A DNA stretch of 64,000 bases from Parvicella sp964387945 (GTDB lineage: Bacteria > Bacteroidota > Bacteroidia > Flavobacteriales_D > Parvicellaceae): contig CAYLYX010000003.1 in NCBI GenBank assembly GCA_964387945.1, positions 62,001-126,000 of the forward strand, given 5' to 3'. Both the position numbers and the translations under genes were made by a program. The notes below the pieces were generated by a model. The model made no database searches. It was given only the letters and a program-made list of their open reading frames with translations, and was not told the origin of the DNA. Below, in pieces: positions 48,702 to 59,000 of the stretch (position 1 is the first letter of the stretch; each line of letters begins with the position of its first letter).

Positions 48702-50972
48702 ATGAGCAGAAAGCCAAGAAAAAAGGATGCATTAGATTATCATAGTCAGGGCAGACCTGGGAAGATTGAGGTAATTCCAAGTAAACCATACAGCACACAG
48801 CGTGATTTATCACTAGCATATTCGCCCGGAGTGGCCGAACCGTGCAAAGAAATTGCAAAAAACAAGAAAGACGTTTACAAGTATACCTCCAAGGGTAATT
48901 TAGTGGCCGTTATTTCAAATGGAACAGCAGTACTCGGGCTAGGAGATATCGGACCGGAAGCGTCTAAGCCGGTGATGGAAGGAAAGGGGCTATTATTCAA
49001 AATTTTTGCAGATATCGATGTGTTTGACATTGAAGTAGATGCTTCAGACGTTGATAGTTTTATTCAGACGGTGAAAGCGATTTCTCCAACCTTTGGTGGG
49101 ATCAATCTAGAAGATATTAAAGCTCCAGAAGCCTTTGAGATCGAGGAGCGGCTGAAGGAAGAGTTGAACATTCCGATTATGCACGATGATCAGCACGGGA
49201 CAGCGATCATTTCGAGTTCGGCACTATTGAATGCCTTAGAAATTGCAGATAAGAAGATTGAAGATGTTAAAGTAGTGGTGAATGGAGCAGGAGCTGCAGC
49301 GATTTCATGTGCAAAATTATATGTAGCACTGGGCGTGCAGAAGAAGAATTTATTCATGTTGGACTCCAAGGGACTGATTACTTCTAAAAGAGATAATACG
49401 GATAAATATAAACAGCTTTTTCAGCAGGATTGTGATGACATTCCATTAGACAAGTTAATGAAAGGAGCGGATGTGTTCCTAGGGTTATCTAAAGGAGGTG
49501 TGGTGAGCAAGGAGATGATCAAATCGATGGCTAAAAATCCGATTGTGTTTGCATTAGCTAATCCAGAACCTGAAATTTCCTATGAAGAAGCAACTTCTGT
49601 GCGTGAGGATATCATCATGGCAACGGGAAGAAGTGATAATCCGAATCAAGTAAATAATGTACTTGGATTTCCTTACATCTTTAGAGGAGCTTTGGATGTT
49701 CGAGCCACTAAGATCAACGAAGAGATGAAGTTGGCAGCTGTTCGAGCGATTGCTGAGCTGGCGAAAGAAACTGTTCCAGACGAGGTGAATCAGGCTTATG
49801 ATGAGTTGAATTTGAGTTTTGGAAGAGAACAGATAATTCCCAAACCACTAGATCCAAGGTTGATTTATTGGGTTGCTCCAGCAGTAGCCAGAGCCGCTAT
49901 GGAGTCTGGTGTTGCAACTGAACCTATTGAAGATTGGGAAGCTTATGAAAACCTATTGATGAAGCGATTGGGTCTTGATAACAAGCTCATGAAAAACATC
50001 GTGGCTCGAGCCAAAAAGAACCCCAAGAAAGTCGTATTTGCAGAAGCAGATCACTACAAAATTCTTAAGGCGGCACACATGGCATTGGAAGAAGGTATTT
50101 GTGAGCCTATTTTATTAGGGAAAGTAGATCGCATCGAAGCCATGATAGAAGAATACGGGTTGGATTTCCCTGGTTGTGAGATCATCGACCCGAGGGAAGA
50201 GGAGCATCGTGAAAAGCGATATGAGTTTGCCGAAATTTTGTTTGAAAGAAGAAAGCGAAGAGGGTTAACGCAATATGAAGCAAGAAAGGAGTTGAGAGAA
50301 CGAAACTACTTCGCAGCTGCGATGGTAGAAACAGGCGAAGCGGATGCTATGATCTCTGGACTGACCCGAAATTATGCCGACACCATCAAACCAGCACTTC
50401 AAATCATTGGAGTGGATGAAGGCGTAAATAAAATTGCGGGAATGTATATCCTGATCACCAAGGATGGTCCGATTTTCTTTGCGGATACTACTGTGAATAT
50501 GGATCCAACAGTAGATGATCTGGTAGATATTACGCTTTTAGTAGCGAAAATTGTTCAGCGCTTTAGAGTTAAGCCAAGAATTGCGATGTTGAGCTATTCA
50601 AATTTTGGTTCTACTGAAGGTCCGCATGCTGTGAAGATGCGTGAAGCCGTGAAAATTTTGCATCGAGATCATCCAGATATCGTAGTGGACGGAGAGGTAC
50701 AGGCTAATTTTGCGTTAAATACTGAATTGATGCAGGACTTCTTTTCGTTTAGCGACTTGAGTAAAAGGAGTGCTAATACCTTGATTTTCCCAACGTTATC
50801 TTCGGGTAATATTGCCTATAAGTTAGTGCAGGAAATGAGTGATGCTGAGGCTATTGGCCCTATTTTGCTTGGAATGAAAAAACCGGTTCACGTCTTGCAA
50901 ATTGGATCTTCGGTACGAGAGATTTTAAACATGATCATCGTTGCGGTAGCAGATGTACAGACAAGAAAGTAG
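48702..50972 (+). CDS. maeB: NADP-dependent malic enzyme with phosphotransacetylase-like domain
   Basis: A 756-residue MaeB-type enzyme that oxidatively decarboxylates malate to pyruvate with NADP. The N-terminal malic domain has YSPGVAEPCKEI, FGGINLEDIKAPE and MHDDQHGTAI; the NAD(P) fold has VVNGAGAAAISCAKL. From about residue 430 there is a phosphotransacetylase-like domain (VFAEADHYKILKAA, ADAMISGLTRNYADTIKPAL, FPTLSSGNIAYKLVQ), which in characterised MaeB proteins is regulatory (acetyl-CoA sensing) and not catalytic. The size is normal for this fusion. It ends 2 bases from the convergent pnuC. Confidence 0.96.
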   Translation: MSRKPRKKDALDYHSQGRPGKIEVIPSKPYSTQRDLSLAYSPGVAEPCKEIAKNKKDVYKYTSKGNLVAVISNGTAVLGLGDIGPEASKPVMEGKGLLFKIFADIDVFDIEVDASDVDSFIQTVKAISPTFGGINLEDIKAPEAFEIEERLKEELNIPIMHDDQHGTAIISSSALLNALEIADKKIEDVKVVVNGAGAAAISCAKLYVALGVQKKNLFMLDSKGLITSKRDNTDKYKQLFQQDCDDIPLDKLMKGADVFLGLSKGGVVSKEMIKSMAKNPIVFALANPEPEISYEEATSVREDIIMATGRSDNPNQVNNVLGFPYIFRGALDVRATKINEEMKLAAVRAIAELAKETVPDEVNQAYDELNLSFGREQIIPKPLDPRLIYWVAPAVARAAMESGVATEPIEDWEAYENLLMKRLGLDNKLMKNIVARAKKNPKKVVFAEADHYKILKAAHMALEEGICEPILLGKVDRIEAMIEEYGLDFPGCEIIDPREEEHREKRYEFAEILFERRKRRGLTQYEARKELRERNYFAAAMVETGEADAMISGLTRNYADTIKPALQIIGVDEGVNKIAGMYILITKDGPIFFADTTVNMDPTVDDLVDITLLVAKIVQRFRVKPRIAMLSYSNFGSTEGPHAVKMREAVKILHRDHPDIVVDGEVQANFALNTELMQDFFSFSDLSKRSANTLIFPTLSSGNIAYKLVQEMSDAEAIGPILLGMKKPVHVLQIGSSVREILNMIIVAVADVQTRK

Positions 50973-50974
50973 CA

Positions 50975-51613
50975 TTAACTTTTTTGAAGCTGATACTTTC
51001 GATTCCATTGGTAGAAACCGATGAAGGAAGAGATGAAGTAAATGACTGTGAGCACCTTGTACTTGTCAAGTTCGCGTAGGTCATAAAGGTAAATGGTAAT
51101 GCCATTGAGGATGATCCAATAAAGCCACGCACTAACAACTTTCTTAGCTTCCAAGTAAGAGGCGAAAAAACTGAAAAGAGTGGTAAAAGCATCGAGCCAA
51201 GCATTCTTTGCATCCGTGTAAGTGTGGAAAATAAATCCTACGCCCACGGCAGCTACTGCGCATGAACAGATCGCGATCAAATGATTTACGATAGACCATT
51301 CTCTAAAATTAACTTCAGCCGAAGAATCGTCTGGGGTGTCAAGTACTTCATCATTACTGTCTATCCGTTCATGAGAAGTGTTTGATTTTTTTTGATGCCA
51401 GAGATACCAACCGTAGAATCCAATAATCACATAATAAATGTATAGAATGGATTCAGAGTAAAGTTGCGTTCGATAGAATAACCAGATGCTTAGTGCCGAT
51501 CCGACAATGCCAAAAAACCAGCACCAAATTTTCTCCATTATTATGAGCACCAGGTAAAGTAATCCGCAGATTATACTGGCCCATTCCAATAGACTATCTA
51601 AATTTACACTCAC
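50975..51613 (-). CDS. pnuC: PnuC-family nicotinamide riboside/vitamin transporter
   Basis: A 212-residue inner-membrane protein with about seven helices. The opening WASIICGLLYLVLIIMEKIW with SALSIWLFYRTQLYSESILYIYYVIIGFYGWYLW and the late YLEAKKVVSAWLYWIILNG carry the aromatic residues of PnuC proteins that bind the substrate. The cytoplasmic loop (about 77-108) is longer and more acidic than usual. The substrate may be nicotinamide riboside or, as often in this phylum, thiamine; no TPP riboswitch is seen ahead of it, which favours the former. GTG start at 51611-51613 with the -7 box 5 bases upstream. Confidence 0.9.
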   Translation of the reverse strand: MSVNLDSLLEWASIICGLLYLVLIIMEKIWCWFFGIVGSALSIWLFYRTQLYSESILYIYYVIIGFYGWYLWHQKKSNTSHERIDSNDEVLDTPDDSSAEVNFREWSIVNHLIAICSCAVAAVGVGFIFHTYTDAKNAWLDAFTTLFSFFASYLEAKKVVSAWLYWIILNGITIYLYDLRELDKYKVLTVIYFISSFIGFYQWNRKYQLQKS

Positions 51614-51617
51614 AGCG

Positions 51618-51625
51618 CAAATGTA
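51618..51625 (-). promoter_or_regulatory. -7 promoter box TACATTTG (minus strand)
   Basis: Perfect TAnnTTTG on the minus strand, ending 5 bases before the pnuC GTG, so the mRNA would be leaderless. It also abuts the ATG (51626) of the divergent oxygenase gene. Confidence 0.55.
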
Positions 51626-52372
51626 ATGTTTAGAAACGGTTATTATAAAACAGGAGTTAAAGCTCTCGATTCGAAAGATGTTAAGTTGGCTTTCAAGAAC
51701 TTCCTAGCTTGTGATGAAACCTACCGAAAACAATACCTTCAAAAGAGTTTTTCAAGAAGCATTGATGGCTATTCTTATCTCGGACAGAAAGATAGTCTCA
51801 ATCAGTATGATTTTGATCAGTTGCATTCGTTTGTGCTTTCAAGGTTCAATTCAAATACTGATTTTCCTTCTGAATTTCAGGATGTTCTGAATGACTTTTG
51901 GGATGGGCTACTAGACGTGGTAGTCCGAGTTGAAAAGCAAGTGATTGAGCAATTGAAAGTTCCAAGTCTTAAAGAGTTTTACCAGGATCATATCGGACAC
52001 ATGATGTCTGCCAATTATTACCCGCCTGCAGCGAAAGGTTTGGAGCAACGTTTATCAGCACATAAAGACGTTTCCTTGCTTACTGTATTCCCTTTTGGGG
52101 TGGATGGAGAGCTGAAGTTCAAAGTGGAAGACCGATGGATTACTGCAGATGCATCAGAGGAAATAATCGTATTTCCAGGATATCTGATGGAGTGTATTAC
52201 AGGTGGTAGTGTTAAGGCGGTGGATCACAAAGTGGATGGTATGAATACATCTTTTTCAGAGCGGTTTTCATTTGCAATTTTCTCTATTCCAGTTCCAGCG
52301 CATTCATTTCAATTGAAAGGAAAACATTATTCCTCAGAAGATTATATGAAAGAGTACCTGAGTTTATTCTAG
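51626..52372 (+). CDS. 2-oxoglutarate-Fe(II) oxygenase-like protein
   Basis: A 248-residue protein related to the isopenicillin N synthase/2OG oxygenase family. The iron triad is H146-x-D148 (SAHKDVSLL) and H201 (AVDHKV). The 2-oxoglutarate-binding RxS motif is R213-F-S215. The jelly-roll strand pattern around LLTVFPFGVDGEL and IIVFPGYLMECITGG supports the fold. The N-terminal 120 residues are divergent and shorter than in the classical family. The reaction is unknown. A near-consensus -7 box (TAAATTTA, 51599-51606) lies within the divergent pnuC gene. Confidence 0.78.
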   Translation: MFRNGYYKTGVKALDSKDVKLAFKNFLACDETYRKQYLQKSFSRSIDGYSYLGQKDSLNQYDFDQLHSFVLSRFNSNTDFPSEFQDVLNDFWDGLLDVVVRVEKQVIEQLKVPSLKEFYQDHIGHMMSANYYPPAAKGLEQRLSAHKDVSLLTVFPFGVDGELKFKVEDRWITADASEEIIVFPGYLMECITGGSVKAVDHKVDGMNTSFSERFSFAIFSIPVPAHSFQLKGKHYSSEDYMKEYLSLF

Positions 52373-52409
52373 CAAATTTATGATTATACTACTTGATTGT
52401 GCTTAATCA

Positions 52410-52440
52410 TTGTGTCGTTTGGTGGTAAACTCTATATTTG
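52410..52440 (+). promoter_or_regulatory. Complete TTG-N20-TATATTTG promoter
   Basis: A -33 TTG (52410-52412) and perfect -7 TATATTTG (52433-52440) separated by 20 bases, 23 bases before the ruvA ATG. It decides for ATG 52464 over the longer frame that starts at 52410. Confidence 0.75.
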
Positions 52441-52463
52441 TGACTCACAGAAAATTAGCACGA

Positions 52464-53048
52464 ATGATTACCCATATTGATGGAATTTTAGAAGAGAAGA
52501 ATCCGACCTATGCTGTCGTGGATGTAAATGGTATAGGATATATGTTAAATATATCGTTAAACACGTTTTCAGCGTTGGCGGACAAAGGAAGAGTTCGTTT
52601 GTTTACGCACCTATCCATTCGAGAGGATGCACACGTTTTATTCGGGTTTCACTCGAAAGAGGAGCGCGAAATGTTCAGACACCTGATTTCGGTATCTGGT
52701 GTAGGGCCTTCCACTGCGCGAATTGTGCTCTCAGGAATGACGGCTTCTGAATGTGCTGGAGCCATTGTGAATGAAGACGTAGGAACATTTAAGAGTGTAA
52801 AAGGAATTGGCGCAAAAACAGCGGAGAGAATTATTGTGGATTTAAAGAATAAAGTGGACGCAGACCTTGTGGTGGGCGAAAAATTATTCTCTTCGAACAA
52901 TACTATTAAGAATGAAGCGTTATCTGCATTAGTTGTTTTAGGGGTAGATAGGAAGAGAGCGGAGAAAATTGTCTCAAAAGCATTGGCTGATAATGGAGGC
53001 GATTTAACTGTTGAGGATTTGGTTAAGCTAACCCTGAAATCGTTGTAG
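52464..53048 (+). CDS. ruvA: Holliday junction branch migration protein RuvA
   Basis: A 194-residue protein that binds four-way junctions and recruits the RuvB motor. Domain I is an OB fold (MITHIDGILEEKNPTYAVVDVNGIGY), domain II has two helix-hairpin-helix motifs (SVSGVGPSTARIVLSG and SVKGIGAKTAERIIVDLKNK), and domain III (from about residue 145) is the RuvB-binding UBA-like helix bundle (ALSALVVLGVDRKRAEKIV). It is followed 48 bases later by sprA, a gene order conserved in Bacteroidota. Confidence 0.97.
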   Translation: MITHIDGILEEKNPTYAVVDVNGIGYMLNISLNTFSALADKGRVRLFTHLSIREDAHVLFGFHSKEEREMFRHLISVSGVGPSTARIVLSGMTASECAGAIVNEDVGTFKSVKGIGAKTAERIIVDLKNKVDADLVVGEKLFSSNNTIKNEALSALVVLGVDRKRAEKIVSKALADNGGDLTVEDLVKLTLKSL

Positions 53049-53056
53049 AATATTTT

Positions 53057-53064
53057 TACTTTTG
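53057..53064 (+). promoter_or_regulatory. -7 promoter box TACTTTTG
   Basis: Perfect TAnnTTTG, 32 bases before the TTG start of sprA. Confidence 0.5.
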
Positions 53065-53096
53065 CAGGTCTGAAAAATCAGGTAAGCACATATTTT

Positions 53097-56000
53097 TTGC
53101 GATTCATTGCTCTTCTCCTTTTCTTGGGAGCAGGAGAGACGTTTTTTGCCGCTGAAGGACTTGAGTTGTTCAAGGACATGGCAATTGACTCTCCTGATGT
53201 GGATTTGATCTATCCGATTTCGGGTTCAAACGATCCGTCTGTTCCAAGCGGAGGAGTCGTTGATGTGAATCCAGATAATATTCAGACAAACGTAGTTTAC
53301 GACCCTATTTCTAATACGTATATTTTTACGCAAACGCTCCCTGACGGAACAAATGTAGTTCCGCCAAGTTCGATGACTTTTGAAGAGTACATTCAGTATC
53401 AGAATCAACAGAGTAATCGACAGTATTGGCAAGATAAAGTAGACGAGCAGGTTGACGATGCACGAGGCAAAGAAGCGGATTTACCTGATTTCGAAAACAA
53501 TATAACCGAAGAATCCTTGATCAAAATTCCTGGATCTGACTTTATCACGATAAAACCTCAGGGTTCTGCGGAGTTGAAATTTGGGATAAACATTAGCCGA
53601 ACGGATAATCCTGTTTTACCTGTTAAGCAAAGAAGAATTACAACCTTTGACTTTGATCAGCAAATTCAGATGAACTTGACTGGAAAAATTGGAGACTTCA
53701 TGAATATTGGCTTCAATTATAATACCGAAGCAACCTTTGATTTTGAAAATAAACTCAAGCTGAACTACGCAGGTGATGAAGATGAGATCATCGAAGTGCT
53801 TGAAGCTGGTAACGTTAGTATGCCACTCAACTCATCGTTGATTCAAGGTTCTCAAAGTTTGTTTGGAATCAAGTCAAAATTAAGGTTTGGTCGATTGAGT
53901 GTTACGACCATTATTTCTCAGGATCGCGGACAAAAGAAGGAAATTAGTGTTTCAGGTGGAGCTCAAGTACAGGAGTTTGAAATCAAAGTCGATAATTACG
54001 AAGAAAACCGTCACTTCTTTGTAGGTTATCACTTCTATGACACGTATGATCAAAGTATGGCTACCTTGCCCGTGCCAGCGAGTCAGGTGCAGATTCAACG
54101 GATGGAAGTTTGGATTACCAACCGAACAAATACCTATACGGATACAAGAAATATCCTAGCATTCACGGATTTGGGAGAATCTCAGGCTGCGAACATGGAG
54201 AACCCCAATTACGCGAACAATAGCCCTTCACTACCTGACAACGATCATAACACGCTCTACAGCCAGTTGAACAATAATGGTTCTATTCGTAATTATGTAA
54301 ACGCCTCTGGGATTTTATCGGGCAATATGGGGATGCAGCAGAGNNNNNNNNNNGATTATGAAAAAGTAGAGAATGCCAGACTACTTTCAGAGAATGAATA
54401 CTCCTACAACAGTATGCTTGGTTTCGTATCGCTGAACCAGTCTTTGAATAACGATGAAGTTTTGGCGGTAGCCTATCAGTATACATATCAAGGTAAGACG
54501 TATCAAGTAGGTGAATTCAGTACGGATGGGGTAGAAGGTCAAAGTGCGCTTTATCTGAAGTTGTTGAAATCTACCGTTAGAAATCCTAAGAATCAACTCT
54601 GGGATTTGATGATGAAGAACGTTTACTCTTTGGGTGCATATCAGATTGATCCCAGCAACTTTAGACTGGATGTTTGGTACAATAACCCCAGCACGGGAGT
54701 TGACGTTAATTATATCCCACAAGCAGGCACAGAAGATATTCGACTTTTGATCCAGCTATTGAAGTTAGATCAACTGAATCAGCAACAAGCGCGTTACAGT
54801 GATGGAGTTTTTGACTTCATACCTGTGAGAGCATCAAGCGGAAAAGTGACTTCGGTAGGGACGATTAACCCTCAGAACGGACGGCTGTACTTCACGACCA
54901 AAGAGCCTTTTGGGACAACATTGGCGGAGTCACTGCAAGGAGAAGGACTTACTCAGAATGTGATTGAGTCCATCATATTTCCGCAGCTGTACGATAGTAC
55001 CAAGATTGCTGCGCAACAGATTCCCGAATTGAATCGATTCAAGATAAAAGGAACTTACCAGTCATCCGTGAGTAGTGAGATTTCGCTGAATGCGTTGAAC
55101 ATTCCTCAAGGTTCGGTTAAGGTAACTGCTGGTGGTCGACTTTTGACCGAGGGTACTGACTATACGGTAGATTATAACTTAGGTCGTGTGAGGATTCTGA
55201 ACGATGGAATTCTTAGCTCAGGAACACCTGTGAACATCCAGATGGAAAGTAATTCCTTGTTTACAATTCAGCAGAAATCGCTGTTGGGTACCCATCTCGA
55301 TTATAAAATTAGTAAAGATGCGCAGGTAGGAGCTACCATTATGCGTCTTACCGAAAAACCCCTTACACAAAAGGTGAATGTAGGTGACGAACCCATTGCC
55401 AATACCATGCTAGGACTAGATGGAAGCTTCAAGAAAGATGTCCCTTTCCTTACCAAGTTGGTAGATATGATCCCGTTTATTGATACCAAGGAGATGTCAA
55501 CCGTAAACTTCTCTGGTGAGGTGGCTGCATTGTTACCTGGGCATAACAAAGCAATTGGAAAAACAGGAAACTCTTTTATAGACGATTTTGAAGGTTCGCA
55601 ATCCAGCATTGATATTCGGTCGTTCAATACGTGGGTGCTTGCATCCGTTCCGCAGGGACAACCAGATTTGTTTCCAGAGGCTTCGCTAAACAATAACTTG
55701 GAGTACGGACATAACCGAGCAAAGATTGCATGGTACGTAATTGACCCCCTGTTCTTTAATAACAATAACCTCACACCAGATCACATTAGAAACAGTCCTA
55801 TGCAGGTGGATCATAGAATGAGGCAAGTATTGGTTAACGAAGTTTTTCCTAATAAACAATTAGCAACTGGATCGCTCAATAATATTCCAGTTTTGGATTT
55901 AGCATATTACCCAGAAGAGAGAGGTCCGTATAACTTTGATACAGATAATGTTGACCCGGCTACCGGTAATTTCACCAATCCTGAAGATCGGTGGGCAGGT

Positions 56001-59000
56001 ATCATGCGAACCATTACCATTAATGATTTCGAGACAGCCAATATTGCTTATATCCAGTTTTGGATGATGGATCCGTTTAGCGAGAACCACCCGAATGGAA
56101 CCAATGAGGATTCTCCGAATACAACAGGTGGAGAACTATATTTTAACTTAGGAAACGTAAGTGAAGACATTCTTCGAGATGGTAGAAAATCGTTTGAGAA
56201 CGGTATCCCAGCAGACGGTCCTGATGCAAATGGAGAGTACACTGGAGGAGACGTTGTTGAGACGGTATGGGGATGGATGCCAACTACGCAAGTGGTAGTT
56301 ACTGCATTTGATAATGATTTAGACTCTCGTTTAAATCAAGATGTTGGATTAGACGGATTAAGAAATGATTTGGAGGCCGAGTTCTTTGATGATTATCTCA
56401 GTTCACTGAATGTCAATGCGAATATCAAGGCGTTGATTGAGGAAGATCCAAGTAATGACAACTACAGGTTTTTTAGAGATGATCGCTGGGATGCTGAGGA
56501 AGCTGATATTTTGACGCGTTACAAATTATACAACAATCCGGATGGGAATTCACCAACCTCTGAGATTTCAGCGGATATCAATGCAGATGGTTACTCAACA
56601 AGTGCCACCACCTTGCCGAATATTGAAGATATCAACGGTGACAATAACTTGAACGAAACAGAGGCTTACTTCCAATACAAAGTTGATTTGAAGCCTCAAA
56701 ACATGGAAGTGGGTACGAACTTTATCGTGGATCGAATTGAAGGAGTAGATGAGCAAAGCGGAAAGAAAGTGATGTGGTACCAGTTTAGAATCCCAATTTC
56801 AGAGTACTCCTCAAAGGTCAACGGAATACAGGATTTTAGAGCCATTCGTTTCATCCGAATGTTCATGAAAGGGTGGTCACAGGAGGCGGTATTGAGATTT
56901 GCTAGACTAGAGTTAGTAAGAGGAGAGTGGAGACCTTACTTGGGAGAAATGCTTACTTCGGGAGAGTACATTCAAGGGGAGGAGAGTGGAACAACATTCA
57001 ACGTAACAGCCGTTAACCTTGAGGATAATGGAAAGAAACTTCCAATCAACTATAACCTTCCACCCAATGTAAACCGACAAATCAATTATCAAACTGCTAA
57101 CCTTGCCCAGCAGAATGAGCAGTCGTTGGTATTGGATGTATGTGGTTTAAGAGACGGAGATGCCCGAGCCGCATTTAGAAATGTACAGTTTGACGTACGG
57201 AACTACAACAAGTTAGAGATGTTTGTTCATGCCGAGTCTGGAACCATGAATGAGGAAGATCTTCAAGACGATGACATTACCGTATTCGTTAGATTAGGAA
57301 CGGACTTCAACCAAAACTACTACGAGTATGAAATGCCCGTAAAGGTTAGTGAGTGGTATAACCATACACAAGAAAGCATTTGGCCGGAGGAGAATAACAT
57401 GGTGATCGACTTGAACGTGTTGAAGGAACTAAAGAAGGAGCGTAATCGTATTAATTTTAACATTTTTGAACGTTATACGAAAACGGATTCAACAGCACCT
57501 GATAGAAATGTTACTGTTGTCGGTAATCCAAACTTACAGGCGATGAAGACGGTCATGATTGGGGTAAGAAACCCTAAAAAGGATGATCCCTATAATCAAT
57601 GGTTACCAGATGATGGGTTGGATAAATGTGCCGAAGTATGGGTGAATGAACTTCGTTTGAGTGATTTTAATGAAACACCTGGGTGGGCAACGATTGGTAG
57701 GTTGACCACGCAACTGGCAGATTTTGCAGATGTATCGTTAGCAGGTAATTACTCGTCACCTGGTTGGGGAAGTATTGAAAAAAGCGTATCCGAACGACAG
57801 CAGGAACATATCTACGGTTTTGATGCCAGCACAACTATGCAGTTGGGTAATTTCTTTGGTGATCGGGTTGGTTTGCGTCTTCCGCTTTATTTAGGCTATT
57901 CTAGAAATGTCATTCGTCCACTGTACGATCCACTAAACCCAGATTTGATCTTGGAGAGACAGCAAGGAATGGAGGATGACGATTGGATAGAGTACCTCCA
58001 AAATTCAATTGACCTCACAGAAAGACGTGCAATTAACCTCACAAACGTTTCGTTTGCACCTAAGAAAAAGGATGGGTCATCACCAAAGCCGCACTTCTAT
58101 AATATCTCAAACTTCTCCATGAACATGTCCTACAATGAGGTAAACAAAAAGGACATCAATACGCGTTACAATGACACCAAAAACTACCTTGTAGGGTTTA
58201 ATTATAGCTTTTCAAAATCACCCCGACCTTGGGAGCCCTTCAAGGGAATCAATTTCATTAGGAAGTCGAAATGGTTGAGACTTATTCGTGATTTTAACAT
58301 TTACCTCGCACCGAAACAAATCGGGTTCAAAACGACCATGAATAGAACCTATAACGAGTACGCAACCCGTTATAACTTCTTGGGTGGAGAAAACCTTGAG
58401 TTTCCACAATATAATAAAACCTTCAATTGGGACAGACAGTACACATTTAAGTATGACTTGACTAAGCAGTTAAGCTTTGATTTAACCGCCATGAACCGTG
58501 CTTTTGTCAACGAGCCTTTTGGAAAAGTTGATTATGGAATGTTTGGCTATCAAGAGGATTCCTTGCAGCAGCAGGTTAATGAAAGCCTTTTCAAGAACTT
58601 TGGAGAGAACATGAATTACAATCATAATGTTAATATCAGCTATAAGTGGCCATTTAACAAATTCCCGCTAACCGAGTGGATTGCTTTGACCACTAGATAT
58701 ACAGGTTCGTTTGATTGGACTAGAGAGCCGTTAGCAGTACCAGATACGATGCCAGTCGGAAATATCATTCAGAATTCACGACAAATCAGTTGGAACGGAA
58801 AGCTGACCATGTCAAAATTATACAATCAAATTCCGTACTTGAAAAAAGTTAATGATAAGTACAAAAAAGGAAAATCGCCATTCGCCAAATCAAAGAAGCA
58901 AGGGACTAAAACAGATGGTAAGAATGGAGGTAAAGATGATGAAGGCGATGACGAAGATGGTAAAAAGAAAAAAGGCAACGATGATGACGGCAATGGGTTT

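Noticed and set aside
51614..51625. Possible TPP riboswitch ahead of pnuC
   Set aside because: Only 12 bases separate the two divergent start codons, so there is no room for a riboswitch in the leader.
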